A stretch of 64,000 bases of DNA from Bradyrhizobium sp. U87765 SZCCT0048 (GCF_018131225.1 NZ_JAFCMM010000005.1:434001-498000), one strand, 5' to 3'; shown: positions 26,402 to 34,189, numbered from the stretch's first letter. Program-made: numbers and translations. Notes: a model not told the origin generated them from the letters alone.

Positions 26402-27316
26402 TCACTCCGCTGCCTGTGTTGCCGGGCGCGGCGTGCCGAGCGGGCGGCGCAGCAGTTGCGCGCAGGCGACGCCGGCGAGGGTGATGCCGCCGCCGATCAG
26501 GTGATAGGCGCGGATCGGCTCGTGCAGCATCGCCACGGCAATCACGGCGGTGAGCACCGGCAGCAGGTTCATGAAGATCGCGCAGCGGCTTGGGCCGAGC
26601 TGCTCGACGCCGCGGATCCAGAAGAACGGCAGCACCACCGAGGCGAGGCCGCCGGCATAGGCGATCAGCGGCAGCGTCGTGGCGTCGAGCTGGCGCATCG
26701 GCACCGGTGTCGCGAGCAGCGCGGGGAACATGATGGCGAGCGCGCACAGCGCCTGCATGTAGGTCGACTGCCAGCCCGGCAGCGGCAGCGCCCAGCGCTT
26801 CAAGAGCACGCCATAGAGCGCGTAGACGAGGGCGGCGACGAACATCAGCGCATCGCCGAGATGCACGCCCTGCGCCAGCAGCGCTGAGGGATCGCCGCCG
26901 CTGACCAGCCAGATCAGCCCCGCGAATGACATCACGCCGCCGACCACCATGCCGAGCGTCGGTGCTTCGCCGAGCAGCGCGATGCTCAGCAGCACCGTAA
27001 GCAGCGGCGTCAGCGCGGTGAACACCGCCATGTTGGTCGCCGTGGTGCTTTCGGCGGCGAGATACGACAGGCTCTGGAACAGGCACATCGCGAGAAAGCC
27101 GAGGATCGCGAGCTTGCCGATCAGCGGCCAGATGGTGGCGCGGTTGCGCCACGCCGGCACCAGCACGAACGTGCTCATCAGCGCCACCGCCAGCACCAGG
27201 CGATAGAAGGTGATCGCCTGCGGCCCGATGACATGGGCCGACAGCCGCGAGGCGATGACATTGCCCGCCCACAGCACGATGGCGATCAGCGGATAGAGAA
27301 ACGACAGGGCTTGCAT
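26402..27316 (-). CDS. DMT-superfamily permease (EamA type)
   Basis: A 304-residue inner-membrane protein with ten predicted TM segments as two EamA repeats. The first repeat opens with LSFLYPLIAIVLWAGNVIASRLSAHVIGPQAITFYRLVLAVALM and the second with LGDALMFVAALVYALYGVLLKRWA; both carry the family phrase for helix pairs (PLLTVLLSIALLGEAPTLGMVVGGVMSFAGL and PVLTAVIAVAMLHEPIRAYHLIGGGITLAGV). AAGAGG lies six bases before ATG 27316. It is divergent from the AraC regulator 201 bp away, which probably controls it. Likely a metabolite exporter; substrate unknown. Confidence 0.88.
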   Translation of the reverse strand: MQALSFLYPLIAIVLWAGNVIASRLSAHVIGPQAITFYRLVLAVALMSTFVLVPAWRNRATIWPLIGKLAILGFLAMCLFQSLSYLAAESTTATNMAVFTALTPLLTVLLSIALLGEAPTLGMVVGGVMSFAGLIWLVSGGDPSALLAQGVHLGDALMFVAALVYALYGVLLKRWALPLPGWQSTYMQALCALAIMFPALLATPVPMRQLDATTLPLIAYAGGLASVVLPFFWIRGVEQLGPSRCAIFMNLLPVLTAVIAVAMLHEPIRAYHLIGGGITLAGVACAQLLRRPLGTPRPATQAAE

Positions 27317-27517
27317 GGTGACCTCTTGAGGGAAAGAGGCCGTTGCGTAGCGGCAGGCGCCGTGGTTTGTCTCTCGCACAAGATACGGGAATTATCGCGT
27401 TTGGGACATTTCGGTGCTGGACCGGTCGGAAGGGCCTCGCCGCAGCGGTGGTGGTCTCCGCCGATCGACCACAGGCGGGGACCGGAGCCGACGCGTCCAA
27501 CAAAGGAAAGCCGAGCG

Positions 27518-28312
27518 ATGGAGCAGGTGCCGACCGATGCGGCGATCGTCCGCAAGCATCTCGCCTATCACGCCACCGAGCGGCCGATCGCCGCGATGGA
27601 GGTCGACTATCGCCATGGCATGACCACGGGGCGGCACGCCCATCCGCGCGCGCAGCTGCTCTATGCCATCGCCGGCGTGATGATCGTGCAGTCCGATCTC
27701 GGCACGTGGGTGGTGCCGCCGAACCGCGCGGTGTGGCTCGCCGCCGGCGCCGAGCACGAGGTGCGGATGTGCGGCGAGGTCAAGATCCGCACGCTGTTCG
27801 TCGACCCCGCAGTGGCGTCCGGCCTGCCCGGCGAGAACTGCGTCATCGGCGTGTCGCCGCTGGTGCGCGAACTCCTGGTCGCCGCCGTGCGTATCCCGCG
27901 CGACTATGCCGCGGGATCGCGCGACGAGCGGCTGCTGCAGCTGCTGCTCGATGAACTCACCGTGCGCGACGTGCTGCCGCTGTATCTGCCGATGCCGGCC
28001 CATGCCGCCCTGCGGCGGGTGTGCGAGGCTTTGGTCGCCGCGCCCGACGACGACGCCACCGCCGCGCAATGGGGCCGCCGTCTTGGCGTCACGGCGAAGA
28101 CCGTGCATCGCCTGTTCGCCAAGGAGACGGGGCTGACGTTCGCGGAGTGGCGTCGCCAGGCGCGTCTCCTCGCCGCGCTGGAGCGCCTCGCCGCCGGCGC
28201 GCGCATCATCGACGTCGCCCTCGATGCCGGCTACTTAAGCCAGAGCGCCTTCACCGCCATGTTCCGAAAACACTTCGGCATGCCGCCGAGCGCGTTCTAC
28301 GCGGGGGAGTGA
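27518..28312 (+). CDS. AraC-family transcriptional regulator
   Basis: A 264-residue regulator. Residues about 25-100 form a cupin sensor domain (HGMTTGRHAHPRAQLLYAIAGVMIVQSDLGTWVVPPNRAVWLAAGAEHEV). The C-terminal HTH pair is WGRRLGVTAKTVHRLFAKETGLTFAEWRRQARLLAALERLAAG and IIDVALDAGYLSQSAFTAMFRKHFGMPPSAFYAGE. The start ATG 27518 is preceded by AAGGA; the frame is open to 27233 but that part overlaps the divergent promoter and the permease gene. The last 20 or so bases of this gene are repeated 2 kb downstream after abiEii, marking an insertion at its 3' end. Confidence 0.87.
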   Translation: MEQVPTDAAIVRKHLAYHATERPIAAMEVDYRHGMTTGRHAHPRAQLLYAIAGVMIVQSDLGTWVVPPNRAVWLAAGAEHEVRMCGEVKIRTLFVDPAVASGLPGENCVIGVSPLVRELLVAAVRIPRDYAAGSRDERLLQLLLDELTVRDVLPLYLPMPAHAALRRVCEALVAAPDDDATAAQWGRRLGVTAKTVHRLFAKETGLTFAEWRRQARLLAALERLAAGARIIDVALDAGYLSQSAFTAMFRKHFGMPPSAFYAGE

Positions 28313-28325
28313 GGGGAGAGGCTGG
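28290..28325. repeat. left copy of direct repeat flanking the AbiE cassette
   Basis: The 3' end of the araC gene, GCGCGTTCTACGCGGGGGAG and the following TGAGGGGAGAGGCTG, is matched at 30351-30384 (GCGCGTTCTATGCCGGGGCG, then TGAAGGGAAGGCTG), about 28 of 35 positions identical by eye. Both copies keep the reading SAFYAG(E/A)-stop. Confidence 0.7.
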
Positions 28326-28337
28326 CGGGTGACGGGG

Positions 28338-28401
28338 TGTTACCCATGTCCCCGACCTGTCGGCCATGTCCCCGAACGGGTGTCGGCGATGTCCCCGAAC
28401 A
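28338..28401. mobile_element. IS-end-like remnant with three short direct repeats
   Basis: Three copies of ATGTCCCCGA(C/A)C begin near 28346, 28366 and 28390 after a TGTTACCC terminus. Multiple short internal repeats next to a TGT end are typical of IS21/IS481-like element termini in rhizobial genomes. No transposase frame remains. It sits at the left border of the AbiE island. The IS family is not certain. Confidence 0.5.
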
Positions 28402-28484
28402 GAGCGGCGGACCGATTTTCGACATCCACATTCGACGCCTGCAGCCGGTTTTCGACGCAGTCGGCGGTTGTTTATATATCGCTT

Positions 28485-28573
28485 ATTTTGCTAAGTAATG
28501 CTAAGCAAAATATGGAATTTTCAAACTTGCATGAGGTTTGATATCTTGTTATTTTGCTCAGTATGGCTGAGCA
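28485..28573 (+). promoter_or_regulatory. candidate AbiEi operator region
   Basis: An inverted repeat ATTTTGCT...AGCAAAAT (28485-28492 and 28504-28511) is followed by a second, TGCTCAG...CTGAGCA (28555-28561 and 28567-28573), which brackets the abiEi ATG. The motif TGCT(A/C)AG occurs three times (28489, 28499, 28555). AbiEi antitoxins are known to bind inverted repeats upstream of their own operon and repress it; position and symmetry fit. The region is strikingly AT-rich for this genome. Confidence 0.6.
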
Positions 28574-29447
28574 TTCCGGTGGAAAATTAAACCGACTGGA
28601 GCGGACCCTGCCGGCGGGGCTGCTGGTCGATGCCGCCTGGATGACGCGGAACGGTTATTCGACCAGCCTGCGCACGCAGTATGTTGCGGCGGGATGGCTG
28701 GTGCAGCCGACCCGCGGCACGTTCAAGCGGCCGCTGGGCTCCCTGACCTGGCAGAACGCGGTCGTCTCGCTGCAGACCCTGCTCGGTTATCCCCTGACGG
28801 TCGGCGGGCGAACGGCCCTCGAGCTGCATGGCTTCGCGCACTACCTGCGGGCCAATGGATCGACCGTCGTGCATCTTCATGGCGTCGACGCGCCGCCCGG
28901 CTGGCTGTTCAAGCTGCCGCTCGCGGAGCGGTTCGTCTTTCACAACAGCGGCGTGCTGTTCACGTCCGATCCCGTCACGTCCGATCCCGTCATGTCCGAT
29001 CCCGTCATGTCCGATCCCGTCATGGCCGATGCCGGACAGCGCCTGCGCGAACACGGTGGTGTCACGGCCGACCTCCTGAAGTCGGGGGCGTTCAAATCGC
29101 TGCGGGAAGGCGAGTGGTCACTGGTCGTGTCGTCCCCCGAGCGCGCGCTGCTGGAACTGCTCGACGAGCTGCCGAACGATGAGAGCTTCCATCAGGTCGA
29201 CATGCTGGTCGAAGGCCTGCGCAATCTCTCTCCCGGGCGGCTGCAGAGGCTGCTGGAAGACTGCAGGAGCGTGAAGGTCAAGCGGCTGCTGTTCTGGTTC
29301 GCGGAGCGTCACAACCACGCCTGGCTCGCCCGGCTCGATCGCAGCAGGGTCGATCTGGGCAAGGGCAAGCGCATGCTGGTGAAAGGCGGTAAGCTCGATC
29401 GCACGTACCTGATCACCGTGCCGGAGGACCTGAGTGCCCCTGTCTGA
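28563..29447 (+). CDS. abiEi: type IV toxin-antitoxin system antitoxin, AbiEi family
   Basis: A 294-residue protein. The N-terminal winged helix (LLVDAAWMTRNGYSTSLRTQYVAAGWLVQPTRGTFKRP) is typical of AbiEi antitoxins and is followed by the family C-terminal domain (ALELHGFAHYLR, then SSPERALLELLDELP and GKRMLVKGGKLDRTYLITVP). ATG 28563 is preferred over TTG 28554. Residues about 135-158 are an in-frame tandem repeat (SDPVTSDPVMSDPVMSDPVM), odd for the family. Known role: antitoxin and autorepressor that counteracts AbiEii. The stop overlaps the abiEii start by 14 bp. GC content is lower than in neighbouring genes upstream. Confidence 0.85.
   Translation: MAEHSGGKLNRLERTLPAGLLVDAAWMTRNGYSTSLRTQYVAAGWLVQPTRGTFKRPLGSLTWQNAVVSLQTLLGYPLTVGGRTALELHGFAHYLRANGSTVVHLHGVDAPPGWLFKLPLAERFVFHNSGVLFTSDPVTSDPVMSDPVMSDPVMADAGQRLREHGGVTADLLKSGAFKSLREGEWSLVVSSPERALLELLDELPNDESFHQVDMLVEGLRNLSPGRLQRLLEDCRSVKVKRLLFWFAERHNHAWLARLDRSRVDLGKGKRMLVKGGKLDRTYLITVPEDLSAPV
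28962..29036 (+). repeat. 15-bp tandem repeat inside abiEi
   Basis: Five head-to-tail 15-bp units, (A)(C/T)GTCCGATCCCGTC, start at 28962, 28977, 28992 and 29007, with a degenerate fifth at 29022. Because 15 is a multiple of three, copy-number change would lengthen or shorten the SDPV(T/M) repeat without a frameshift. Confidence 0.85.
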
Positions 29448-30351
29448 GCGGTTTCAGCGGCAGGTGACGCTGCTCATCGCGGCGATGCCGTTCGTCGCGG
29501 CGGAGCGGGACTTCGCCCTCAAGGGCGGCACCGCGATCAACCTGTTCGTGCGCGACATGCCGCGGCTGTCGGTCGATATCGATCTGACCTATCTGCCGGT
29601 CGCTCCGCGCGCAGCATCGCTGGCGGCCATCGATGCCGGGATGAAGCGCGTGGCGGCATCCATCCGGTCGGGATTGCGCAATGTCCGCGTTAATGAGGTC
29701 GTCAACCGGACGGAGGGCGTCGTCACCAAGCTGACGGTGCAGGGGCACGACGCGCAGATCAAGATCGAGGTGACGCCGGTGCTGCGTGGGTGTGTCTTCG
29801 ATCCCGAGATCAGATCGGTCTCTTCCGCGGTGGAAGACTCGTTTGGCTTCGCCGAAATGCAGGTCGTGTCATTCGCCGATCTCTATGCAGGCAAGATCGT
29901 GGCGGCACTCGATCGCCAGCATCCGCGCGACCTGTTCGATGTCCGCGACCTGCTGGCGCGCGAGGGCATCGACGATGATCTGCGGCGCGCCTTTGTGGTC
30001 TATCTGATCAGCCATGACCGTCCAGTTGCGGAGGTCATCGCGCCGCGGCGCAAGGATATCCGTGGCGAGTTCGAGCGCGGCTTCGATGGCATGGCCGCCG
30101 ATCCCGTCTCGCTCGAGGAACTGGTGGCAGCGCGCGAAGCGCTGATCGCCGAGGTGGCGGGCAGGATGCCCGAAGCGCATCGCGTGTTTCTGCTCGGCTT
30201 CAAGCGCGGTGAGCCGGACTGGGATCTTCTCGGCGTCGCCCACGCGGCCGATCTGCCGGCCGTGAAATGGAAGCAGCTCAATCTCGACAAGCTGGATGCG
30301 CCGGCGAGGGCGCAGCTCGTCGCGCGGCTGGAAGACATCTTCTCCCGATAG
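29434..30351 (+). CDS. abiEii: AbiEii toxin, nucleotidyltransferase
   Basis: A 305-residue protein of the AbiEii/MenT nucleotidyltransferase family. The active-site motif is Lys30 followed by GGTAINLF (31-38) and the metal-binding Asp48xAsp50 in SVDIDL; further family segments are QIKIEVTP, LYAGKIVAALDRQHPRDLFDVRDLL. The start is GTG 29434 with GGAGG six bases upstream, inside the abiEi coding end, so translation is coupled. Known role: toxin that transfers nucleotides, reported on tRNA for MenT, and halts growth on phage infection or antitoxin loss. The stop codon abuts a copy of the araC 3' end. Confidence 0.9.
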   Translation: MPLSERFQRQVTLLIAAMPFVAAERDFALKGGTAINLFVRDMPRLSVDIDLTYLPVAPRAASLAAIDAGMKRVAASIRSGLRNVRVNEVVNRTEGVVTKLTVQGHDAQIKIEVTPVLRGCVFDPEIRSVSSAVEDSFGFAEMQVVSFADLYAGKIVAALDRQHPRDLFDVRDLLAREGIDDDLRRAFVVYLISHDRPVAEVIAPRRKDIRGEFERGFDGMAADPVSLEELVAAREALIAEVAGRMPEAHRVFLLGFKRGEPDWDLLGVAHAADLPAVKWKQLNLDKLDAPARAQLVARLEDIFSR

Positions 30352-30384
30352 CGCGTTCTATGCCGGGGCGTGAAGGGAAGGCTG
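30351..30384. repeat. right copy of direct repeat flanking the AbiE cassette
   Basis: This is the counterpart of the araC 3' end at 28290-28325. It begins at the last base of the abiEii stop codon and still reads SAFYAGA-stop in frame from the last abiEii codons on. Together the two copies bracket about 2.0 kb containing the IS-end remnant and abiEi-abiEii. Confidence 0.7.
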
Positions 30385-30537
30385 CGCAACGCTTTTGGCA
30401 AGAAGTTCGAGCGTTACCCTAATGAAGGAGCTTGGGCTTGCTGAGCGCTTGTGGACATTGCCGAGCTTGTTGACGGCACACGCTCTGTAACGCGCTTACC
30501 TGCCGTTGGTAGGTCCTCGGTAGTTTTCAAAGAGAGG

Positions 30538-30560
30538 CCGTGAGTCAAAATGACTCACGG
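30538..30560. promoter_or_regulatory. perfect inverted repeat upstream of the DNA methyltransferase
   Basis: CCGTGAGTCA and TGACTCACGG are perfect 10-bp arms around AAA. It lies 62 bp before the methyltransferase start and is not followed by a T-tract, so an operator is more likely than a terminator. No adjacent regulator gene with a clear HTH is known to match it. The rest of 30385-30621 shows no gene. Confidence 0.5.
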
Positions 30561-30621
30561 GAGAAAGAAGGCTTCCTTAGCTTTATGATTCAGTTACTGT
30601 TTCTGATCGGAGGCCGAATCG

Positions 30622-31218
30622 ATGGCAGACGCGACCTACAATCTGAACGGTGGGTTTAAACCCACAACGAAACGGTTCGCTGATCTTAGTGGGCCTGATT
30701 TTTTCCCGACGCCCCGGTGGGCGACGTTTGCGTTGATCGACAACGAAAAATTCAGTGGTGAGATTTGGGAAAGCGCGTGCGGCGACGGAACTATGTCGCG
30801 CGTTCTTGAGCAAACCGGCCAGCCGGTGCGTAGTTCAGATCTTTATGATCGCGGCTACGGTGAAGCGGGATACGATTTCCTTTCCCCACAGTGGAATGCC
30901 GAAAATATTGTGACCAATCCTCCCTACAATTGCGCAGAGGGATTTGTTGCTAGTGGCGTAAAGCACTCGCGGCGCAAATTTGCACTCTTGTTGAGGCTTG
31001 CCTTTCTGGAAGGAGCAAATCGAGCCAACACAATCTTTGCTAAAATTCCGCCGGCACGCGTCTGGGTCTTCAGCGAACGCATTACGTTTTATCCAAGCGG
31101 TGTCGAGCCGAAAGGCAGTGGCACGACAGCCTATGCTTGGTTTGTTTGGGACAAGGATGCGCCGACCTCAACCGAACTGAAATGGTTTAAGCCCGGCTAT
31201 AAAGCGAAGTTCACTTAG
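30622..31218 (+). CDS. phage-type DNA adenine methyltransferase-like protein
   Basis: A 198-residue protein with an SAM-dependent methyltransferase core. Motif I is IWESACGDGTMSRVLEQTG (48-66), motif IV is TNPPYNCAEGF (98-108), the NPPY form used by N6-adenine methyltransferases. FFPTPRWAT near residue 27 is common in phage-borne homologues. A GGAGG lies about nine bases before the ATG. Codon use is markedly more AT-rich than in the surrounding genes, which indicates horizontal acquisition. Its stop overlaps the stop of the convergent hypothetical gene by three bases. No cognate restriction enzyme is visible. Confidence 0.75.
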   Translation: MADATYNLNGGFKPTTKRFADLSGPDFFPTPRWATFALIDNEKFSGEIWESACGDGTMSRVLEQTGQPVRSSDLYDRGYGEAGYDFLSPQWNAENIVTNPPYNCAEGFVASGVKHSRRKFALLLRLAFLEGANRANTIFAKIPPARVWVFSERITFYPSGVEPKGSGTTAYAWFVWDKDAPTSTELKWFKPGYKAKFT

Positions 31219-31535
31219 AACCCCAATCGGGCCAAATAGGCAACGCCAGAGTCCGTTACGCGAATGCCATCCGGCAGGCGCACTGCGTATCCCATCGTAA
31301 AAATACTGGTCGACTGGTTTTGATGGGAAATAACGTTGCCCACTATCTGCCGCCACAAGGGCTCACCACCTCTGGTGTCTGACGGCTTCAAGTCCAATTC
31401 AGTCAGTTCAATGTAATCAGGTACGCGGTCCTTGATATAATCAGTCTCGGCTTCACGATTTGGCATGCTTGCCGCAATCCGCAAAGCCAAGATCCTAGCC
31501 TCGGGCTCCCTCAGTCGATCTCTTTCTCTTGGCAT
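31215..31535 (-). CDS. small winged-helix-like hypothetical protein
   Basis: A 106-residue protein. The C-terminal part (PLWRQIVGNVISHQNQSTSIFTMGYAVRLPDGIRVTDSGVAYLARLGF) looks like a winged-helix module ending in the R(V/I)TDxG(V/L)AYL phrase seen in Mrr N-terminal-like and phage proteins. GGAG lies seven bases before ATG 31535. It is convergent with the methyltransferase, and both are AT-richer than the genome; they probably arrived together. Function unknown. Confidence 0.6.
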   Translation of the reverse strand: MPRERDRLREPEARILALRIAASMPNREAETDYIKDRVPDYIELTELDLKPSDTRGGEPLWRQIVGNVISHQNQSTSIFTMGYAVRLPDGIRVTDSGVAYLARLGF

Positions 31536-31635
31536 TTCAGCTCCACGCTTTTGACGGGAAGCGATTATGCAAAAGTAACCAAGGGTTGCAATAGAATGAA
31601 CGGAGACCGGTCCCAGGCCGGTGCATTTTTTGCGC

Positions 31636-32268
31636 TCAGCGCGTCAGCACGACGTGGGTCGCCAGCTCCGTCGGGACCACTTCCGTCACCTTGTAGCCAA
31701 GGCCCGGCAGGTCGATGCCGGCGAACAGCGCTTCGCCGCGGCCGAGCACGATGGGCGACTGCACGAGGTGCAGCTCGTCGATCGCGCCGGCGAGCAGGTA
31801 CTGGCGGACGGTGGCGACGCCGCCGCCGATCTTGACGTCGCGGTCGCCCGCAGCGGCCTTCGCCTGCGCGAGCGCCGCGTCGATGCCGTCGGTGACGAAA
31901 TGGAAGGTCGTGCCGCCCTCCATCACGATCGGCGCGCGGGCATGGTGGGTGAGGATGTAAGTCGGCGCGTGATACGGCGGATTGTCGCCCCACCAGCCCT
32001 TCCAGTCGGGGCCGCCCCAGTTGTCGCCGGCGGGCCCGAACATGTTGCGGCCGAGGATGTAGGCGCCAAAGCCTTCCATGGCCGCGCGGGCGAAGCGATC
32101 GTCGGTGCCGCCGTCCTGCCCGATCATCGATCGAAAGGCCTTGGTCGGATAAAACCAGTTGTGCAGCTCCCGGCCACCCTTGCCGAGCGGATGCTCCAGG
32201 CCCTGGTCGGGGCCGGCCCCGAAACCATCGATCGACACTGCAAATCCCGCGACACGCACCTTGCCCAT
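31636..32268 (-). CDS. dihydrofolate reductase family protein (RibD C-terminal type)
   Basis: A 210-residue protein with the DHFR-like/RibD C-terminal reductase fold: the start VRVAGFAVSIDGFGAG, the nucleotide-binding ILGRNMFGP, TTFHFVTDGIDAALAQA, the GGGVATVRQYLLAGAIDELHLVQSPIVLGRGEALF motif and a C-terminal strand. Such proteins are NADPH-dependent reductases of unknown substrate, often near small regulators. No such regulator is adjacent here. The 300-bp upstream gap contains an imperfect palindrome. Confidence 0.85.
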   Translation of the reverse strand: MGKVRVAGFAVSIDGFGAGPDQGLEHPLGKGGRELHNWFYPTKAFRSMIGQDGGTDDRFARAAMEGFGAYILGRNMFGPAGDNWGGPDWKGWWGDNPPYHAPTYILTHHARAPIVMEGGTTFHFVTDGIDAALAQAKAAAGDRDVKIGGGVATVRQYLLAGAIDELHLVQSPIVLGRGEALFAGIDLPGLGYKVTEVVPTELATHVVLTR

Positions 32269-32297
32269 GACGATTCCATCTGCTTGTAAATTGCAAC

Positions 32298-32318
32298 CAG
32301 TCGAGTGTGACTCAACTG
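32298..32318. promoter_or_regulatory. imperfect palindrome between reductase and GST genes
   Basis: Arms CAGTCGAGT and ACTCAACTG (one mismatch) flank GTG, and TTGCAAC occurs at 32291 and again at 32327. The site lies 30 bp upstream of the DHFR-fold gene, where an operator would be expected. The rest of the 300-bp gap 32269-32568 shows no gene. Confidence 0.4.
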
Positions 32319-32568
32319 ATTTTGGTTTGCAACTGGTCAGGAGCGCGGCTCATCATTTTGGCAGCGTCGAACGCCTGCCCGCATGGCGCAGGCCGAATTG
32401 TCTGGCGGTGTGTTGATGAAATGGGTGTCGGGCTGACGGAGCATCTGGAGAAAGCGACACCGCTCGATCCCGGCGAACCCGGCGGCTCGAGGTTCAGACA
32501 CATCACGTCCCCGGGAAGAACGCGACGAGTCGAACAGGCGAACCAGTCCAAGCGAGGAATACTTAACC

Positions 32569-33210
32569 ATGCTCACCGTCTATGGCGAAGGTCGTGGCTT
32601 CCGTGTCGTCTGGCTGCTCGAGGAATTGGGGTTGGCTTTCCGGCTGCGCCCGGTCGATCTGCTTGCAGTCGAGAGCGATCGTGATTTCCTCGCGATCAAC
32701 CCGGCGGGCTTCATTCCCGTCCTGCAGGACGGCGAGACGATCATGGTGGAATCGATCGCGATTCTTGAATATCTGCTCGCCCGCCATGACACAGGTTCGC
32801 TTGCCGTCGCTCCTGACGATCCCGCCTTCGCTTCCTATCTGCAATTTCTCCACCTGGGCGAGGCCGGACTTGCGGGGCCGATGAACGCCGTCTTTGTCGG
32901 TCGCGCACTGGCGCCCGAAGCCGAACGCAATGCGCGTGTGACCTGCTGGGCGCGCGGGACCTTCGAGAGCCGGCTGGGGTTGGTCATCCGCCGCCTCGCG
33001 GATTGCCCCTATCTCGCCGGCGACCGATTCACGGCGGCCGATATCTCGGTGAGCTATGCCCTCCTGCTTGGCCTGCGAACCGGCAACTATGTCCCGGGAC
33101 CAGCCGAGCGCGACTATCTCGCCCGCACGACGGGACGCCCTGCCTACACCCGGGCGATGGAGAGCTGCCAGGCCACCAAGGCCTGGGCGGCGAGATCGCC
33201 GGGGTTGTGA
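32569..33210 (+). CDS. glutathione S-transferase family protein
   Basis: A 213-residue GST. The N-terminal thioredoxin-like domain contains FRVVWLLEELGLAFRLRPVD and the cis-Pro/glutathione-binding segment GFIPVLQDGETIMVESIAILEYL. The C-terminal helical domain carries the N-capping motif RFTAADISVSYAL. GAGGAA lies about ten bases before the ATG. Cytoplasmic. The substrate is unknown; glutathione conjugation or reduction is the family role. Confidence 0.9.
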   Translation: MLTVYGEGRGFRVVWLLEELGLAFRLRPVDLLAVESDRDFLAINPAGFIPVLQDGETIMVESIAILEYLLARHDTGSLAVAPDDPAFASYLQFLHLGEAGLAGPMNAVFVGRALAPEAERNARVTCWARGTFESRLGLVIRRLADCPYLAGDRFTAADISVSYALLLGLRTGNYVPGPAERDYLARTTGRPAYTRAMESCQATKAWAARSPGL

Positions 33211-33322
33211 TGCCTGCTGCATCGAAGTGGGGCGGGGTCCTCGCCAGGGAAACGGTCAAGGCCGTCGCCAAGGAAGCAGCCAGGCGTTTGCCTTGGCCTG
33301 CGCACGACGTGATCCAAACTCA

Positions 33323-34189
33323 TCACGCTCTCGCCGCTCTTTTCGCCGTCTCCGTGCCCGCCTTGGTCTTGGCCAGCCGCCGCTCGACCTCGCGCGCTTC
33401 GGCCTGCAGCAGCGGCACGAGTTCACGCTGGCGTTCGGGTGTCATGCGGTGCTCGATGGCGGCGATGGAGAGGGCGCCGATGGGGTGCTGGCGCGCATCG
33501 CGGATGGCGACGCCGATCGCCCACGAGCCGGCCAGCATCATGCCGGGGTTGAGGGCGTAGCCGCTCGCGCGCGTCTGCCGCACGAGGTCACGCAGCCGCG
33601 CCGCCGAATAGTTCGGATGGGGCTTGAGCGAGCCATCGGCGATGTTGGCGGCGATGATGGTCTCGACCTCGGCGTCGGTCATCGCCGCGAGCATGGCGAG
33701 GCTGCCGGCGCCGACGCCGAGAGGATGGCGGTCGCCGGCCTCCAGCGCCTGCACGCGGATGGGGTAGCCGCCGTCCTCGCGGTGCAGGCAGATGGCATAG
33801 ACGTCGCGCGGCACCGACAGGAATGCAGTGTCGCCGGAATGCTCGCTGAGCCGCACCAGCGAGCGCAGCGCCGCGCCATGGATGCCGAAGCGCGTGCTCG
33901 CCAGCGTGCCCAGCGCATAGATCTCCGGGCCGATGTGATAGGCGCGCGTCGTCATATCCTGGTCGAGCAGGCCGGCGCGCACCAGCGCCAGCAGCATGCG
34001 CCGCACGGTGGGCTTGGCGAGCGCCGATTGCGCCACCAGATCGGACAGCCGCGCGCCCGCGCCGCCGGCGCGGCCGACCAGCAGCAACAGCGTCGCAGCG
34101 CGGTCGATGCTCTGCGCCCCGCCTTCGGAGGCGCGGGTCGAACTCTGCACCACCTTGCGGGCGGCGATCAGGCGCTGGTGATCCACCAT
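33323..34189 (-). CDS. IclR-family transcriptional regulator
   Basis: A 288-residue regulator. The N-terminal winged helix covers AQSIDRAATLLLLVGRAGGAGARLSDLVAQSALAKPTVRRMLLALVRAGLLDQDMTTRAYHIGPE, followed by the IclR effector domain (ALRSLVRLSEHSGDTAFLSVPRDVYAICLHRE ... HPLGVGAGSLAMLAAM ... GYALNPGMMLAGSWAIGVAIRD). The start ATG 34189 has GAGG six bases upstream; the frame to 34342 is open but lacks a site. It is divergent from the TRAP operon 170 bp away, with a strong palindrome between them, so it probably regulates that operon. Confidence 0.9.
   Translation of the reverse strand: MVDHQRLIAARKVVQSSTRASEGGAQSIDRAATLLLLVGRAGGAGARLSDLVAQSALAKPTVRRMLLALVRAGLLDQDMTTRAYHIGPEIYALGTLASTRFGIHGAALRSLVRLSEHSGDTAFLSVPRDVYAICLHREDGGYPIRVQALEAGDRHPLGVGAGSLAMLAAMTDAEVETIIAANIADGSLKPHPNYSAARLRDLVRQTRASGYALNPGMMLAGSWAIGVAIRDARQHPIGALSIAAIEHRMTPERQRELVPLLQAEAREVERRLAKTKAGTETAKRAARA

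Noticed and set aside
30622..31535. A complete prophage around the DNA methyltransferase
   Set aside because: Only two phage-like genes are present; there are no integrase, capsid or lysis genes in the window.
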